DNA of 64,000 bases from Neodontobutis hainanensis. Its lineage: Eukaryota > Chordata > Actinopteri > Gobiiformes > Odontobutidae. The stretch spans positions 6,717,501 to 6,781,500 of the forward strand of contig JALDNG010000041.1 of the NCBI GenBank assembly GCA_024349245.1. Reading direction: 5' to 3'. Both the position numbers and the translations under genes were made by a program. Shown here one piece after another: positions 11,673-23,790 of the stretch (the first letter of the stretch is position 1; each line of letters opens with the position of its first letter). Below the pieces are notes generated by a model. It was not told where the DNA came from. It made no database searches and saw only the letters and a program-made list of their open reading frames with translations.

Positions 11673-13615
11673 AAAAACATTTAAAATTTAGGTGTCACAG
11701 TCTTTGGCCCTGAAAGGATTGTGACTCTCATTTTACAAATTTTGTAAATTTTATTTAATTACTGTAAATTTTGTACAAATTTACAGTAATCCATGCAATT
11801 TTGTTAAACATTCTGTAGGATATGGCAATAACCAACTGTATTTTTTCTGTGTAATATAAAAAAAAAAACAATTGGTTGAATAAGATGCTACAGAACTCAT
11901 GCTTTCTGAAAAAAACAAAAAAAAAAACAACAACACTCAATCTTTACCACCCACTGAGAACCATGCAGTCTTTTTGAAGATAATTACACTGATTGCTCAG
12001 TGAAGTGCATTTTGTCAAATGTTATTCACATCAAACAGTTCAGACTGGTTATATCCTTTTCAACTTTGTGTCTGCATGGCGAATGTTCATTAAGTTGCCT
12101 AAACTAAAAATGCATCTCTGTACTATTTTGTCTGTTCTGCTCTCCCCCTTATCCCCTGATTTTGTCTCTCAAATGAGAACGAAGGAGAAGCCCTCACACT
12201 TAAAAACCTGTCCGTGTATATTTCAATTCTGCGGCTCTCCTCTTCCAAATCCAAGGAAATGCATAGTTTGCCTTTGCACGTGTTATGTAATCAAAATCAA
12301 ATAGTGTGTTTTGTGCCAACCAAGCACAGTTACCCCAGTGAATTAACATAAATACATTCCAAACAGGACGGAGGCAGGGAATGGATTTCTTGAGGGGAAT
12401 TGGGTGTCATGAATATTGACTTGGGCTAGGCTCCTTGATGTCCCTGGTGGAACTCCGCCCAGTGTTTGTGTTCTTCCACGAATGGTTTATAGACTTGTGC
12501 TTACTGACATCTAGTGGTCAATGGCATTTTAAAGGTATCACTTGGATTGAGGAAGGATTTATGAGTAGATTGATCCATGAATCCTTCTTCAATCCCCAGC
12601 ATAAGGTAATTGACTTTTGGTAAAGTACATCAATTGACTGTTTAAACAAGTATAGGGTAGATGTTATTACTGTAACAAATAATGCATAAACGTTATACTC
12701 TAACAAGGTAACAAGCTCATTATAAAATAGTCTGAAATAATATGGATTTCACTTGAATGATTTATTTATTGCGGTTTTCTTTGCTAATTTGCTAATGGCA
12801 ATACAGTTTACACAATGAGTTCTATTTTGTTCAACTTTATGCAACAAAATTACATACAATAAATGAGGATGAGGAACTGAACTGAAGTGACTTTGTAGAG
12901 TGTGTTTAGATGTGTGAAGTGGAAAACAAGATATTAATGACTTATTAGGACCACCCATTAGTCTTTACAATATAAACCTGACTGATGATGTTCTTGTTGT
13001 TTCTAAATGCATCAGAATCAAGAAATACCGAGACTTGAAAAAACTTAAGTCAGTCAGCATCTTTTCTGGATCAGGACTTTGTCTGCACTGCTGCAAACCT
13101 GTAACTGTATCATTTATTTCCTTACATTATCATAAGTCGAGAGAGAGATTTAATGAGGCATGCATTATATTAGCATGCCCTGTAATTCCAACAAACCTAC
13201 AAGCAATAAAAATGTTGTTTATTTTAATGTATTTTTAAGACATTTAGAGTTATAGTTTTATCCAGAATTTTTCTTAACCCTAATTTGAGTAATCTCTGCA
13301 TCTGTACTACAAGTACCCTTGTAGACCCACATGTGTAGTAAAAAATATTTAATGAAAAAACTCCAGATGGCAGAACATTACTGATGTTGATAACAACCTA
13401 TCAACAGTTTTGTGGTAAATAAATGTATTTGAACTTATTCAATTTCATCTAATCTTTGTTATTCTTTTACCTTTGCCTTATTGCTAAAGTGATCATTCTT
13501 TGATTTCATTATTTTATGTACTTTTATATTTGCACTGCCTGTGCAGCAGCCCACGAGGAAATTTGAAGAACACAGTTGTTACAGGAGCAGATAAGGCTGA
13601 ACTAAACTGTTTCAA

Positions 13616-13630
13616 CCACTAGAGGGCGAT
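13616..13630 (+). promoter_or_regulatory. CTCF-like motif
   Basis: CCACTAGAGGGCGAT is close to the vertebrate CTCF core consensus (CCASYAGRKGGCRSY). It is a single motif with unknown occupancy. Its position in a gene desert would suit an insulator or loop anchor. Confidence 0.4.
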
Positions 13631-13772
13631 CGCTGCATGTACTGTAATTACTCTAACCTGACACTTTTCCCATGGTTCATTCATGCTATCGCTGAAAAGT
13701 AGTAAGCTATTAATCTTAGCATTTGTTAACTTTATTTAAACAGGTATTTACATCTACATTTTTATAATGGGA

Positions 13773-13792
13773 ATATATATATATATATATAT
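13773..13792. repeat. (AT)10 microsatellite
   Basis: A pure AT dinucleotide run of about 20 bp. Similar short AT runs occur near 52,944-52,962 and 58,934-58,949. Confidence 0.9.
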
Positions 13793-15777
13793 TTCCTACA
13801 CAACTGACCCTGGGTTGTTCATTTGCTCTGCTGTGTTCTCTGTAATTGATTGTAAATGCTGTGAAATTAATCCCTGTTTGTCTAAACACTGCACCAAAAT
13901 AAGACATGACACATATTCCACACAGAGCACAAACTGCTTCGGTGCCGTGATTCTCTCTGGACTGGGTTAATTAATAAATCTAATTAGATACTTTATGGTA
14001 AAAGCAGGTCATTGCTCTTCTGAAAAACTCACGTGGACATTGATAGCTGTGTGCTATTGTTCTCAAGAGATAAGCTCCTATGCTATGTGGTATCCTATAG
14101 TCATTATGATTTAATTATTTTAAAATCTCTAAAGGACACTCTATTAATAAAACATATGATGAAAGCCAAATGGACTTTGCATTAAATCCAGCACAAAAAA
14201 ATGACCTTTGTCTGTCTTTCTCCTCTTCCATTGTGACCTCTTTCAAAATAATTGAGTAAGAGTCTTCCTTCAGCTGTTAAGTGCATCGACTCTCCACTCT
14301 GGGTTAAAACATTTGAAGAGTAGAGCCCTTAATGCACAAGAGGTTGTTCACACAGAAAGTGATTGGACTTTTTTATTTTTTCTTTCCCATTATTCAGATG
14401 TGGCCTTTTCATTGTCCTATAACTCATGGGTTTGAATAACTGCCATCAGAGTATTCTGGTCTGATTTAAGGTTTCATATTCACTACAGTTTAATTCACTT
14501 TTATTCTTACAAAATGACCCTAAGTCACGTAAGCACTTTTTTAGAACAAGTAGAACAAAAATTGTGATTTATAAAACATACAGTAAATCATGCAGACTCA
14601 TTGGACAGAAATGTATGAAAAATAGATACTGCAAAGTGGCAGAAAATAATGCTCAGCTTTGCCCTTTCTGCATGTTTTGATGTGACAAAAGTTTACATTA
14701 GAATATTAGTCATTAAAACAACAGATAGTGTTAATTATTCTGAACAGATGGAAGCATCTGTGTGTGATGCTGTCCATATGTTTATAGTTAAAAAGCTCAA
14801 AAAACGGCCCATCTAGATGATTGACATATGAGCCAGTCACTTTTACTTCGGTTGTGATTTGCAAATTGCCCCATTAAGGTTTTCTACAGTGGCCCAGAGA
14901 TCTCAACGAAATAGAAAAGCCAAAAGACACTTTACAAAAAGAAAATTGCCAAACGCAAAAACAAGTAAATTTACAAAAGCATTTTTCAAGTGTGTGCATG
15001 TAGCCTATTCAATACATATAAGACTCACCGACAACATCTCCATCAGCTGTAATCCACCCATAGACTTTAGTATTCTAATCTGCTGAGCTCTCTGGGCCAC
15101 TGTAGTTTTCACATAGAAACAAATATGTATTGGGAGAAAGTTGGTTCAGCTCTTTCTGTTCCAAGGTTTTAAAAAACTATTCCACCGGATGTGGAAAGTG
15201 GGCCTTAATCAAGTGCCTGGAGACATTGGATATGGGGCTGAAACATGGGTGACCTCTGGAGACTGAAGTACATGATAAATGAAGAAAACCTCTAATAAAA
15301 TCTACCTATTAATATACCTCTGATAAGATATACGCTCCTACCTGTTCGCTGGTGATGATCCTGAGGGGTTCGGAGATAATTATGCCTTTACTGATGGACA
15401 AAGTGAACAGTGTTGATGAACGGAAGGGAACAGAGGCACAGAAAGAGAAATCCAAGCCTTTGGGTATGTGGACAGTAATGACTACTGTGGTCACTCAGAG
15501 CCACACACAGCCTAATAATATATTCTACCTGGAAATGAATGCACTAATCAGACCATGGGCTCATCACCGGCTGATGAGCCCGTCACTCTGAACTCTTTAT
15601 GGAGGTGACCCAGAAAGACTGATATCGTTACAGAACACCATTAACAGTTGAACAAAGTTTTCTTTACTGAAGTTAAACTGGAGTCTTGTTAGGCCCCGCA
15701 GGTCCTTCAGAAGAGTGGCAAACAGGGCTGTTTACTTTTAGATCGCACACTCAGTTGACTTAAAACAATATTTTTGG

Positions 15778-15905
15778 GGCTTTTGTCTTTATGTGATAGT
15801 AGACAGTATGTTGACATGAAACGGGGTGAGAGAGAGGAATGACATTGGGCAAATGACTCAAACCTGAGTCTCCCGCATATTCAGCATCCGCTCCCCCAAC
15901 GATAT
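15778..15905 (-). mobile_element. tRNA-like SINE of the second family, diverged, minus orientation
   Basis: The plus strand reads GGCTTTTGTCTTTATGTGAT, then ATAGTAGACAGTATGTTGAC, GGGGTGAGAGAGAGGAATGA and CATATTCAGCATCCGCTCCC, parallel to the copy at 27.6 kb. The tRNA-like head lies at the right and is truncated or degraded. Confidence 0.5.
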
Positions 15906-17957
15906 TCTGTCGGAGAAATAACATGCTGACATTTGACTCTGAAGAAAGCAGCATGTAACATTATTGTTTTGCAGTATATCTACAAAAAATCTCTTTCCCG
16001 TTATTTATTATATCCTCGTTTTTAGTCTGAAAACTAATTTAATAATACCTTGATCTTTATGGTGGCCCTTCTGTACATGTGACCTGTTGCCATGACAACA
16101 ACAACACACAGTCACACCTTCAGTCATCATTACCCAAGCCTTCGCTGTTGCTCAGAAAAGCCCCCGAGGTTCAAAGGAATGGTGCCATCATGTCCAGACA
16201 CAAAAGTCCAAAGATGAAACAAATCATTGATTTTTCACACATGGGATTTGATCAGGATAGAAATACACAAGGGGAAATGCAAAAGAAATCATAGTTTTTG
16301 AAGATTAAACGTGTAGGTTAATACAAATAAGATATATGACTGTATGATTAAATAGGACAGCCAAAATCAAATCAAATTCACATTTTTGTATTATTAAAAA
16401 AAGAAGCATTATTGTAATATTTAATACAATACAGTTAAAACAAATGAGCGTGCTCACAAGCTGGAGTAAGGCGTGAAAATGTAGTCTGAAAAGTTTTTTA
16501 CACAGCACCTTTAAAACCAACGCTGAAAGAACACCTCAACAAAACCTCACCAAATCAACCACTTGAAATGAGACTCGTGTGATCGTATACTAATCTTTAA
16601 TAGCAATCATGCAATCATAATTAAAAATCTTGACGTGTTAAAATGAGCATGAGACTTATCTTAACTCCATTTCAGGAAAAGTAACTTGTAGTAATTATAT
16701 GTGTGACCTTCCATTAAAGTCTAAAAAAGGAACACAAACAGCCAACAACTGCTACATTGTGAAGGAGCATCTGCTGCGTGGAGTAAAAGGCCTATTTAAT
16801 GAGCATTGATCTGTGTCCAGAAGCAATTAACATGTTCCCAGCGAGAGACGGGGAGCTCTGACAAAGGCAGGGATACAGATCGCTCCACGAACAGTTGCCA
16901 AGCCCACAGAAGGAGACAAGGCTCACCTGAGACTCAGGATGGCACGCTGCGGAGCAAATTCCCGCTTTACTCTGATGACGGGAAATGAAACAGGAAGTTG
17001 GGACAAAAAGCAGATACAGAGGCAGAACAGAAAGACAAAGGGAGGAGAAGACGTCCCAGATGGTGGGGCATACGGTGAGATGTGTAGAGCACAAAGCTGG
17101 CATGCTGATGTGAGCTGGGAGGGAAAGAAAAGACAGGGATGGAGTGTAACTGTGTGTGGACATCTTTGATCCATCCTTCAAGAGTTATCACTTCATTTCC
17201 CCCACTCTTTAACAAGAATGAGAATTAAACAAAATAATGGATAATTTTAGCTTAATGCTGTACTATATCTTGTAAAATTTCATTGTAATATGACATATTT
17301 TTTATGAATTTAGACGTCTTGTTTGGGCATTGTTTCTCTAAACCTGTAGAGGGCAATGACAAACTGAATTTCTTGCATTATTTAAAGCTACATCTTATTT
17401 ACAAATAAGATTTTTACACCTTTATCTACATTTGTACCTGCTAAAACACAGGACTAATCAACTAGTTTTGTTTTCTTCAAATATAACAATATTACTTTCA
17501 AAACTGCAAAGTAGCCTAGAAGATATTTGGGTGCTACGTAGTTTGGGTAAAAGGAATAGTTTACTCAGATTATTCTTTACGGGTGTGGTATGGAGGTGAA
17601 TTTTTTTATTATTTCACACATTTGGCCCTCCAGAACAATGTCTGGGGACTTTATTCTGACTTCATCTGAAGGGGCTGCATGTGTGAACGCAAAGCACCAA
17701 GTATCCTGCTGGTGACCTAGTATAACCTCTAATGTTCTCAGACCCTCTGGAAGAGTGCCGAGAGGGGCTGTGTTGAGGTGTTTGTTGGTGACATGGATAT
17801 TGTGGGACTGCCGCTGTAACTTAGGCTTGCTCTGTGCAGATTATGTTTAACCTTGTTGGATGTGCACATGTTCAAATGCATTTTCTTTTGATTTTAGTGA
17901 ATTAGCCTCGTCACTGCAGCAAACCTGTGTTTTGTCATTTGTAAACGGTAACACTTT
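15906..17957. other. Intergenic DNA
   Basis: No gene is seen. A motif-rich, repeat-free piece around 16,775-16,860 (GGCCTATTTAATGAGCATTG, AGCAATTAACATG) could be regulatory. Overlapping reading frames on both strands at 16,790-17,215 lack any known domain and conflict with each other. Confidence 0.5.
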
Positions 17958-18118
17958 AGAGTAGGGGACACATTTTAGTACATGGATTAAGGTTAAGGAT
18001 GGGGGTTTTCGGTTAGGGTTAGGATGATATGATAAAAACATGAAAATTCTCAGTGATTTATGAGATTTGAATGCATAAATTATTGCATGAATTCATAATA
18101 AAATGTGCCTCCTACTGT
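17958..18118. mobile_element. MITE-like element with 20-bp inverted ends and a telomere-like core
   Basis: AGAGTAGGGGACACATTTTA (17,958-17,977) and the reverse complement of 18,099-18,118, ACAGTAGGAGGCACATTTTA, match at 17 of 20. The left end is extended by GGTAACACTTT (17,947), a start seen on several fish repeats. The interior carries GGTTAGGGTTAGG (18,011-18,023), two telomere-like units. It is non-coding and its superfamily is unclear. Confidence 0.6.
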
Positions 18119-18280
18119 GGCAAACTGGCAAAATGGATTCTCAACATTCTGCCCCCTCAAGCTGGAACACTTTACAACAAGTCTTAAAACTCAAGGACCT
18201 TAAAAATCTGGAGTCAGAAACATTAACTTTCCGCTGTTATTGAGTGATGTTTGTGACTGAAATCTTCCACTGCACGAAGA

Positions 18281-18445
18281 CATGCATGTATATTATATTT
18301 CAATTGGCGACTCTAAAGTATCCCCAGTGAATGAATGTGAGAGTAAATGGTTGTCTGTCACTGTCTAAGTCTGGCCAAAAATTTGCTGGGATAGGCTCCA
18401 GTTACCCGCGACCCCTAATGGGACCAAGCAGAAGAAAGTGAATGA
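18281..18445 (+). repeat. Teleost 'GGATAGGCTCCAG' repeat, middle to 3' part
   Basis: AGACATGCATG, AATTGGCGACTCTAAAGT, GTGAATGAATGTGAGAG, TGCTGGGATAGGCTCCAG and CCCGCGACCCCTAATGGGAC occur in the family order. Confidence 0.78.
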
Positions 18446-19448
18446 AAGTCAGATAATTACACTGTCCAGTACAAGTACATATCAAGTACATATCCTTAGT
18501 ATTCCTTTCCAACATGACTATAACTGTGCTTTATTAGACTATACTGTTTATTGTTTTTCTCCAATGTGTGCATTTCTTAATGTGGAACCTGTCTGGTGTC
18601 CAAATGCTCACTTTATTGATAAAATATAGCAGAGTTGAGATAAAGGTCAAGTGGCATCACAGAGGGCAGGAAATGGTCTGACTGGAGTCAATTATTGATT
18701 AACCTAGTGTATGGGCACAGACAATGCACGCCATTTGAGGACACACCTCTGTTACATGCAAACAAAAGACAATAATTTAGTCTTGTGTTTTGTGTCCGTA
18801 TGGATTATAAATCTTTATAAACGTGAGGTCTTAATTTGATAACAGACAGAGGGCTATGCAAATGACAAGTGTATTCGTTGTAAGAGATTATAGTGTTCAT
18901 AAGAAGACTGTCAGTGTTCAGTCTTTCTTTTCTGGAAGGAAATGCTGAATATGTCAATTTGTGCAATTCTGTCTTGAAATTCCCAAGTACTGTCCTTGAG
19001 TCTAATGTGCTATAGCATAAATGCTCCAGAGAGTATGAGCAGCCATGCTTGTTTACTTATGAATAGGTAATATTTGTTGATTAACACAGATGGCTCCACA
19101 GCTGCTTGAATGAGTATCACAGGTCTCACTCTCATGTGGCGTAAAAAAATGAATTAATTGTAGAAGCTGAACTAAGACGATAAAAGAAAGGTGTAAGTAA
19201 CCACATGTATAGTGCATATGAATCTGTTGCAGAGTTTTTTGTAGATTTTATGCAGACAGTAATATTTCCTACACTTTGCCAAATGTGAGCAGCTGCGCGC
19301 ATCACAGAAACCTTGCAAGAACAGAAGGAATGGCGAAGAAGATCAGTATTTAGACAGACATGTTAGGCAGGGGGCTTGTGGCTGTGTTTGTATGTTTGTG
19401 TTAAATTCATGAGACATCTGGCATCCCTGAACCTGGTGTCCTCTGTCC

Positions 19449-19451
<3 letters not shown>

Positions 19452-19484
<33 letters not shown>
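19452..19484. repeat. (CA)16 microsatellite
   Basis: A pure CA repeat of about 33 bp, the common vertebrate dinucleotide class. It is probably polymorphic. Confidence 0.97.
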
Positions 19485-19487
<3 letters not shown>

Positions 19488-19639
19488 CCGAAGGCTGAAT
19501 AATGAGGTGTCATGTCTCTCTCTCACCCTGGGACCCCTGTTCATGCCCCATCCATTCACGTCATCTTCCAAATTCATCTCCCACACTGTAAGTCTCCCTC
19601 TCACACAGGAGGAAGGTCAGGTCATGGTGCGGAGAGATG

Positions 19640-19935
19640 CGTCTTATTGAAAATAATTACAGCTGAGGATTGCTGATCCCTGGCCTCTTCAGTATAACAT
19701 GCTCCTATTGGTCTGGCCGACTGGTGTGTGGCCTACCAGCTGCCCTGTTTGTCTCGTGTGGTAAAGACCATTATTATGATTAATGAAGATATTATTTATC
19801 TAGGCAATCATTTGACAGCTGAGCAGGCTCTGGCTGCTCACTATAATGGCTGCCTTTGTTACTTCTTTCATAAATTATCTCGTTTGCATCTGTATGGCAT
19901 TCCTGTGTCAGATTTAACAATGGCTGAAATATGAA
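19640..19935. promoter_or_regulatory. Candidate conserved noncoding element
   Basis: Repeat-free and dense in motif-like words: CAGCTG (19,660 and 19,738), ATTGG, ATTATGATTAATGAAG, TGACAGCTG (19,813-19,821, TALE-type), CCTTTGTT (SOX-type, 19,853-19,860) and TTTGCAT (octamer-like, 19,882). The small reading frame inside it (19,728-19,934) has no recognisable domain. This is the strongest enhancer-like block of the desert by eye. Confidence 0.33.
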
Positions 19936-22900
19936 TTATTTTGAAAGCATTTTTACAACAGCTAGTAATCTGTGTTTTACACAGCATGCAACAGTGCAAC
20001 AGTATTAGTACTGCAATAAATTTAAACCCACAATCCTAAAGTGCGCTGGATCTGGCCTTACGCATTTTTGATTTTCTGATCACAAGTGGTCAGCTTTAAT
20101 GGTTCTGTTCAGAGATGGAACCAGACCTCACGTCCTCTGTCTATACTGTGTTAAAGCAGCACATTTCTGACTCTTTACATTGTTACCTTACAGTTTAAAC
20201 ACAATGATCTCATGTCACCACAGCAGGTATTTTTATGCTAATTAGAGCTTGTAGAATAAATATTAGCAACAAAACGAATGGTGTCTAAAGTTAATTCAAA
20301 GCCAGTTCTGACATTCAGTCACTGATGAACATTAAAGGAAAGAAAGGCGCCAGCCAGGGACGGGTTTCTTGACAAACATTCACCTGGAAACCTTGAACAT
20401 AACACCTGTAATGGCTAAGAAATGTGTAAAAGTTGCATTTGACAATAATGCAGTGATCAGGTAAATAGAGCACCAAACACATTTATTGTGTTACATCATA
20501 ATAAGGATTTGAACAAAGCTGTATGGTAGAAATTGTTAATACAGTGTGGCACAGTGCCTACTTCAACACTTAATGAGTGTTTTGGCTGTCAGAACATTTA
20601 GCTATTGATCTACAGTATTTACATCATTAAATGGAATAAACTGTCATTTAAGCTGATCCACAAAAGTACTTTCAATAGCTTCCCACAGTCAGCGCTGTTT
20701 AAATATTCAAGCTTTTCAGCGTCAACAATTCACAAAGGAAGCACAAAAAGCTAATCAAAACTACAAAACGTCAATAAAAAATATCACTTAAAAAGTTGGA
20801 AAGTTTTTATTTTATTTTATTTTTTTTTGAGGGGAACATGTTGGTGCATACGTTGTATAATATTGATGGCTCTTTTGTTTTGTTTTTGTCTTTTGCTTTT
20901 AGAGCCATCAGTAACAGAGTGGTGCAGAGTTAACACGACTAAGGCATTAATTACTTACCAGCACTTTTGAGATAATCTTTTACTGCATTAGCTGCATTGT
21001 GTCTGTCTGTAGGCAACTTTACAAAACTGCTGAGAGAGACAAATCTCAACATTGTATTTCTGTGTATGACCACATATACAGTTATATTTGTATTGAGGAC
21101 CTAACAAGACTAGAATAAGCAAATAGACTGGTGTAATATAACTAATTCATATGTTCCCATCCATTTGTTTGGTGGTTATTCATGTTCTGGGGAACAGAGA
21201 AAATACAAAGATATACAGGAAATTAAATGGCAATGAGTAGGTGGGTGTGAGAGTGAGACACAGATAATTTATTCAGACTGTAAACAGATTAATTCACAGT
21301 GACTGTTAGATAACATATCTACCGTTCAGGTGCAAAGAAAGTACAAAACACTATCATGCACCATCTCTTTCCCAAAGCATTCTATACAAATCTCGAATCA
21401 GTCGTCCATCTTGTGCCCTGCCACAACTGAAGACACCAAAAACTTGAAAGTTGTACTAAGAAGGTAATTGTGTTAAAAAGCAAACTCAAAATATAGGAGT
21501 TTTCACTGTATTTTCTCACTTCTGTTCCATGTCCAGAAGCCAAGGCCAGAGATGTGTTACCATTAAGTTATATCAGTTTAAAAATTGTATATTTCTCAAA
21601 TGAAAGAAATTCTTATTTTTTTCCACAAATGTTCAAATATACTTACTGTTGGTAATCTTCTGTGGAACAAGAAACACTACAGACTACATTATGACACTAC
21701 GCAAGGGCCCGAATAGTCACATAAGTAGGTGGATTTGTATTGTGTGACTAACAAGTTGCATCATCACAGGAGTAGTTGAGTAACGGCTCATCCAGGGTCA
21801 GTATGGGACAAGATGATATTTAAGAAACTTCATCCACTTCATGGAAAGAGAACTTTACGTGGCCATTCTCAAACATAAGGGGGTCCGTGTGCTTGCATTT
21901 TAAAACACAAAGTCCTCCTCTATAGATATGTGTTTGCATTCCTATTTGTTAAATGTGGTTCCTTCAGTGCCTTCGTCTACCCCTCATGCCAATACATCCC
22001 TGTGAAATCATGCATTCACGCAGCAGCCTGCAGATCTTCAGTGTGTGCTTAGTTGTGTGTCTTGGTATGTGTGCACCCGCTCCAGTTTTTCCCAGCCCTC
22101 TTGGCCCGCTCGGCTCTCGTGCTGAGGTATCCTTGTTCTCTGTATTGTGATGTTTTTATCTGTGGGTGATTGCTACAGTTCCCCTCAGCCAAAACACACA
22201 GCTCTCTGAAGGCACACACAGTGCCAGCTTTAGCTGCCCTCTGAGGAGTATCCGTCAATAAAATATGAGCACTGACATACACACAGGCCAACAAACACTC
22301 CCGCTAAACCACACATTCTCACACACGGGGGCCTGCCTGAGCTTGTGCATTTACACTGCTGTGAACACCAACACTAAGTGGAAGTTTGCACGCAAACATG
22401 GCGGCCGTGGGAGTTACCTCAGGGCAACTGCTTTGTCATCCAACAAATCAAATGCTCCTCAGTCCATCACTGCTCAATCTGAGTTAATGGTGGAGCATGT
22501 TTCATTAATGACTCTACCTTACCGTTTGTCCTTTCACGTCCTGGACCATCGTATCTCTCCTATGTCCTCCCCACGAAGAAGAGGAAGTGTGACAAAGACT
22601 GACGTATGTAAGGGAGAGAGACTGAGTGGTGCCCGCCTGGGAATGCATTTGTGCTGGGCTTAGCGTGGGAACTGTTGGCACAGCATGCCTTGTTTGTTGA
22701 TGCATCAGCTGACAGCAACAAACTTCATGTGATGGGTCTCTGGGCTGAAAGGGTTTAAGTGGGCATCACTGTAGAGCAGAGGATCAGAGCGATGAGAAGG
22801 AAAACACATCACTCCACCACAAACACAGCTCGTGAACAGTGGAGGTCCTCAGGCTGATACAGTAGCTGCTCAACTGCCAAGACATTACAGATAATAAGGA

Positions 22901-23459
22901 TAACAGTGTGTTATCGTCTGTGCCCTAAAATGATTTATGCATGGGAACATTGGTTTTCTGATATTTCCTCACTATCAAGATCTAACATACATAATATAAG
23001 CAGCCATGTACTATATGAAACAAATGTAATTTAACACTGTACAGTTAAGCATGTACACATGTGAGTAAAATAGTCAAAGCTGATGGAAAACAATAAGGAA
23101 GTAATATTTTGCTGTTGGTTCTAAAGGGCAGAGCTGAGTGGAGGATTGACGGATCCACCAACAGCACCTGCTAAAGGTAACACACACAAGTGTCACACAC
23201 ATATTATGGCCATTCACAGGTATAAAGAATAACACTCATTGAATACTTACCATAGCACAATCATTCAGCAGGACAGGGCATGAGAAAGTGGATGTTCTGT
23301 TTGTGAATTGATCGGTTTTTCAGAGCATGTCAAGGAGATGGGTATTTTACTTGTACTTCAGTTTATGGAAGCCTCTGGATAGTGTATCCTTTAAGAATAT
23401 CTCAAATGTATTTGTATATGCATTAGGAGGGACGTTGGACATAAGGATAAACAGCACTT
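19936..23459. other. Intergenic DNA
   Basis: No gene is seen. A YY1-like AACATGGCGGCC sits near 22,396-22,407 in a slightly CpG-richer patch, but without an island or an exon. The remainder is unremarkable. Confidence 0.55.
20864..20910. other. Perfect 10-bp stem hairpin
   Basis: TGATGGCTCT (20,864-20,873) pairs with AGAGCCATCA (20,901-20,910) across a T-rich 27-bp loop. The stem is too short for a typical microRNA precursor. It may be chance or the remnant ends of a tiny MITE. Confidence 0.5.
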
Positions 23460-23635
23460 TAGAATCTACATGTGTTGAACGAATATAATCCCTTTATAAT
23501 AAAGTTGTGTGTATGTAACTGGATCCTGCTGTAATGTTTGTTATAGAATCTACATGTGATGAATGAGTATAGTCATTTTCAGGGAAAGGTTGTGTGAATG
23601 TAGGCTACTTGAAGCTGCTATAATGTAATCTTTTG
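23460..23635 (+). repeat. Two-unit tandem duplication, period 84 bp
   Basis: Unit 1 (23,460-23,543) and unit 2 (from 23,544) both begin TAGAATCTACATGTG and share GTTGTGTG.ATGTA and GCTG.TATAATG/GCTGTAATG in register. Divergence in the middle indicates an old duplication. I do not recognise the unit. Confidence 0.75.
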
Positions 23636-23679
23636 TGCAATGTCTTTTTCTTCTTCCTTTTTCCTTTGATGGGACTGCA

Positions 23680-23790
23680 GATGGATATGGTCTTTGTAAG
23701 CTAGAATCTGGTATAAACATCTCTATTCTTACGAGCTTTATGTATTTTTGTTCACTGTTCCGATAAATAAATAAAATGAAATGAAGCTGA
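23680..23790 (+). mobile_element. Possible LINE 3' tail
   Basis: TATGTATTTTTGTTCACTGT, then TCCGATAAATAAATAAAATG, resembles the 3' UTR and poly-A-like tail of fish non-LTR elements. There is no coding part upstream. Weak call. Confidence 0.3.

Larger units (their letters stand above)
9526..15777. other. Intergenic DNA
   Basis: Contains the hAT-like end, inverted repeat, AAT and AT tracts and CTCF-like site listed separately. Otherwise it is AT-rich DNA with no gene or repeat I can name. Confidence 0.6.

Noticed and set aside
16792..17181. 129-codon minus-strand frame with overlapping frames on both strands
   Set aside because: Several mutually overlapping frames and no known domain; a chance gap in stops.
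20864..20910. MicroRNA precursor
   Set aside because: The stem is only 10 bp with a T-rich loop, far short of a Dicer substrate.
22265..22663. 132-codon plus-strand frame in a CpG-richer patch
   Set aside because: There is no domain, the patch is not a CpG island and there is no splice structure. A YY1-like AACATGGCGGCC was noted but alone is not evidence of a promoter.
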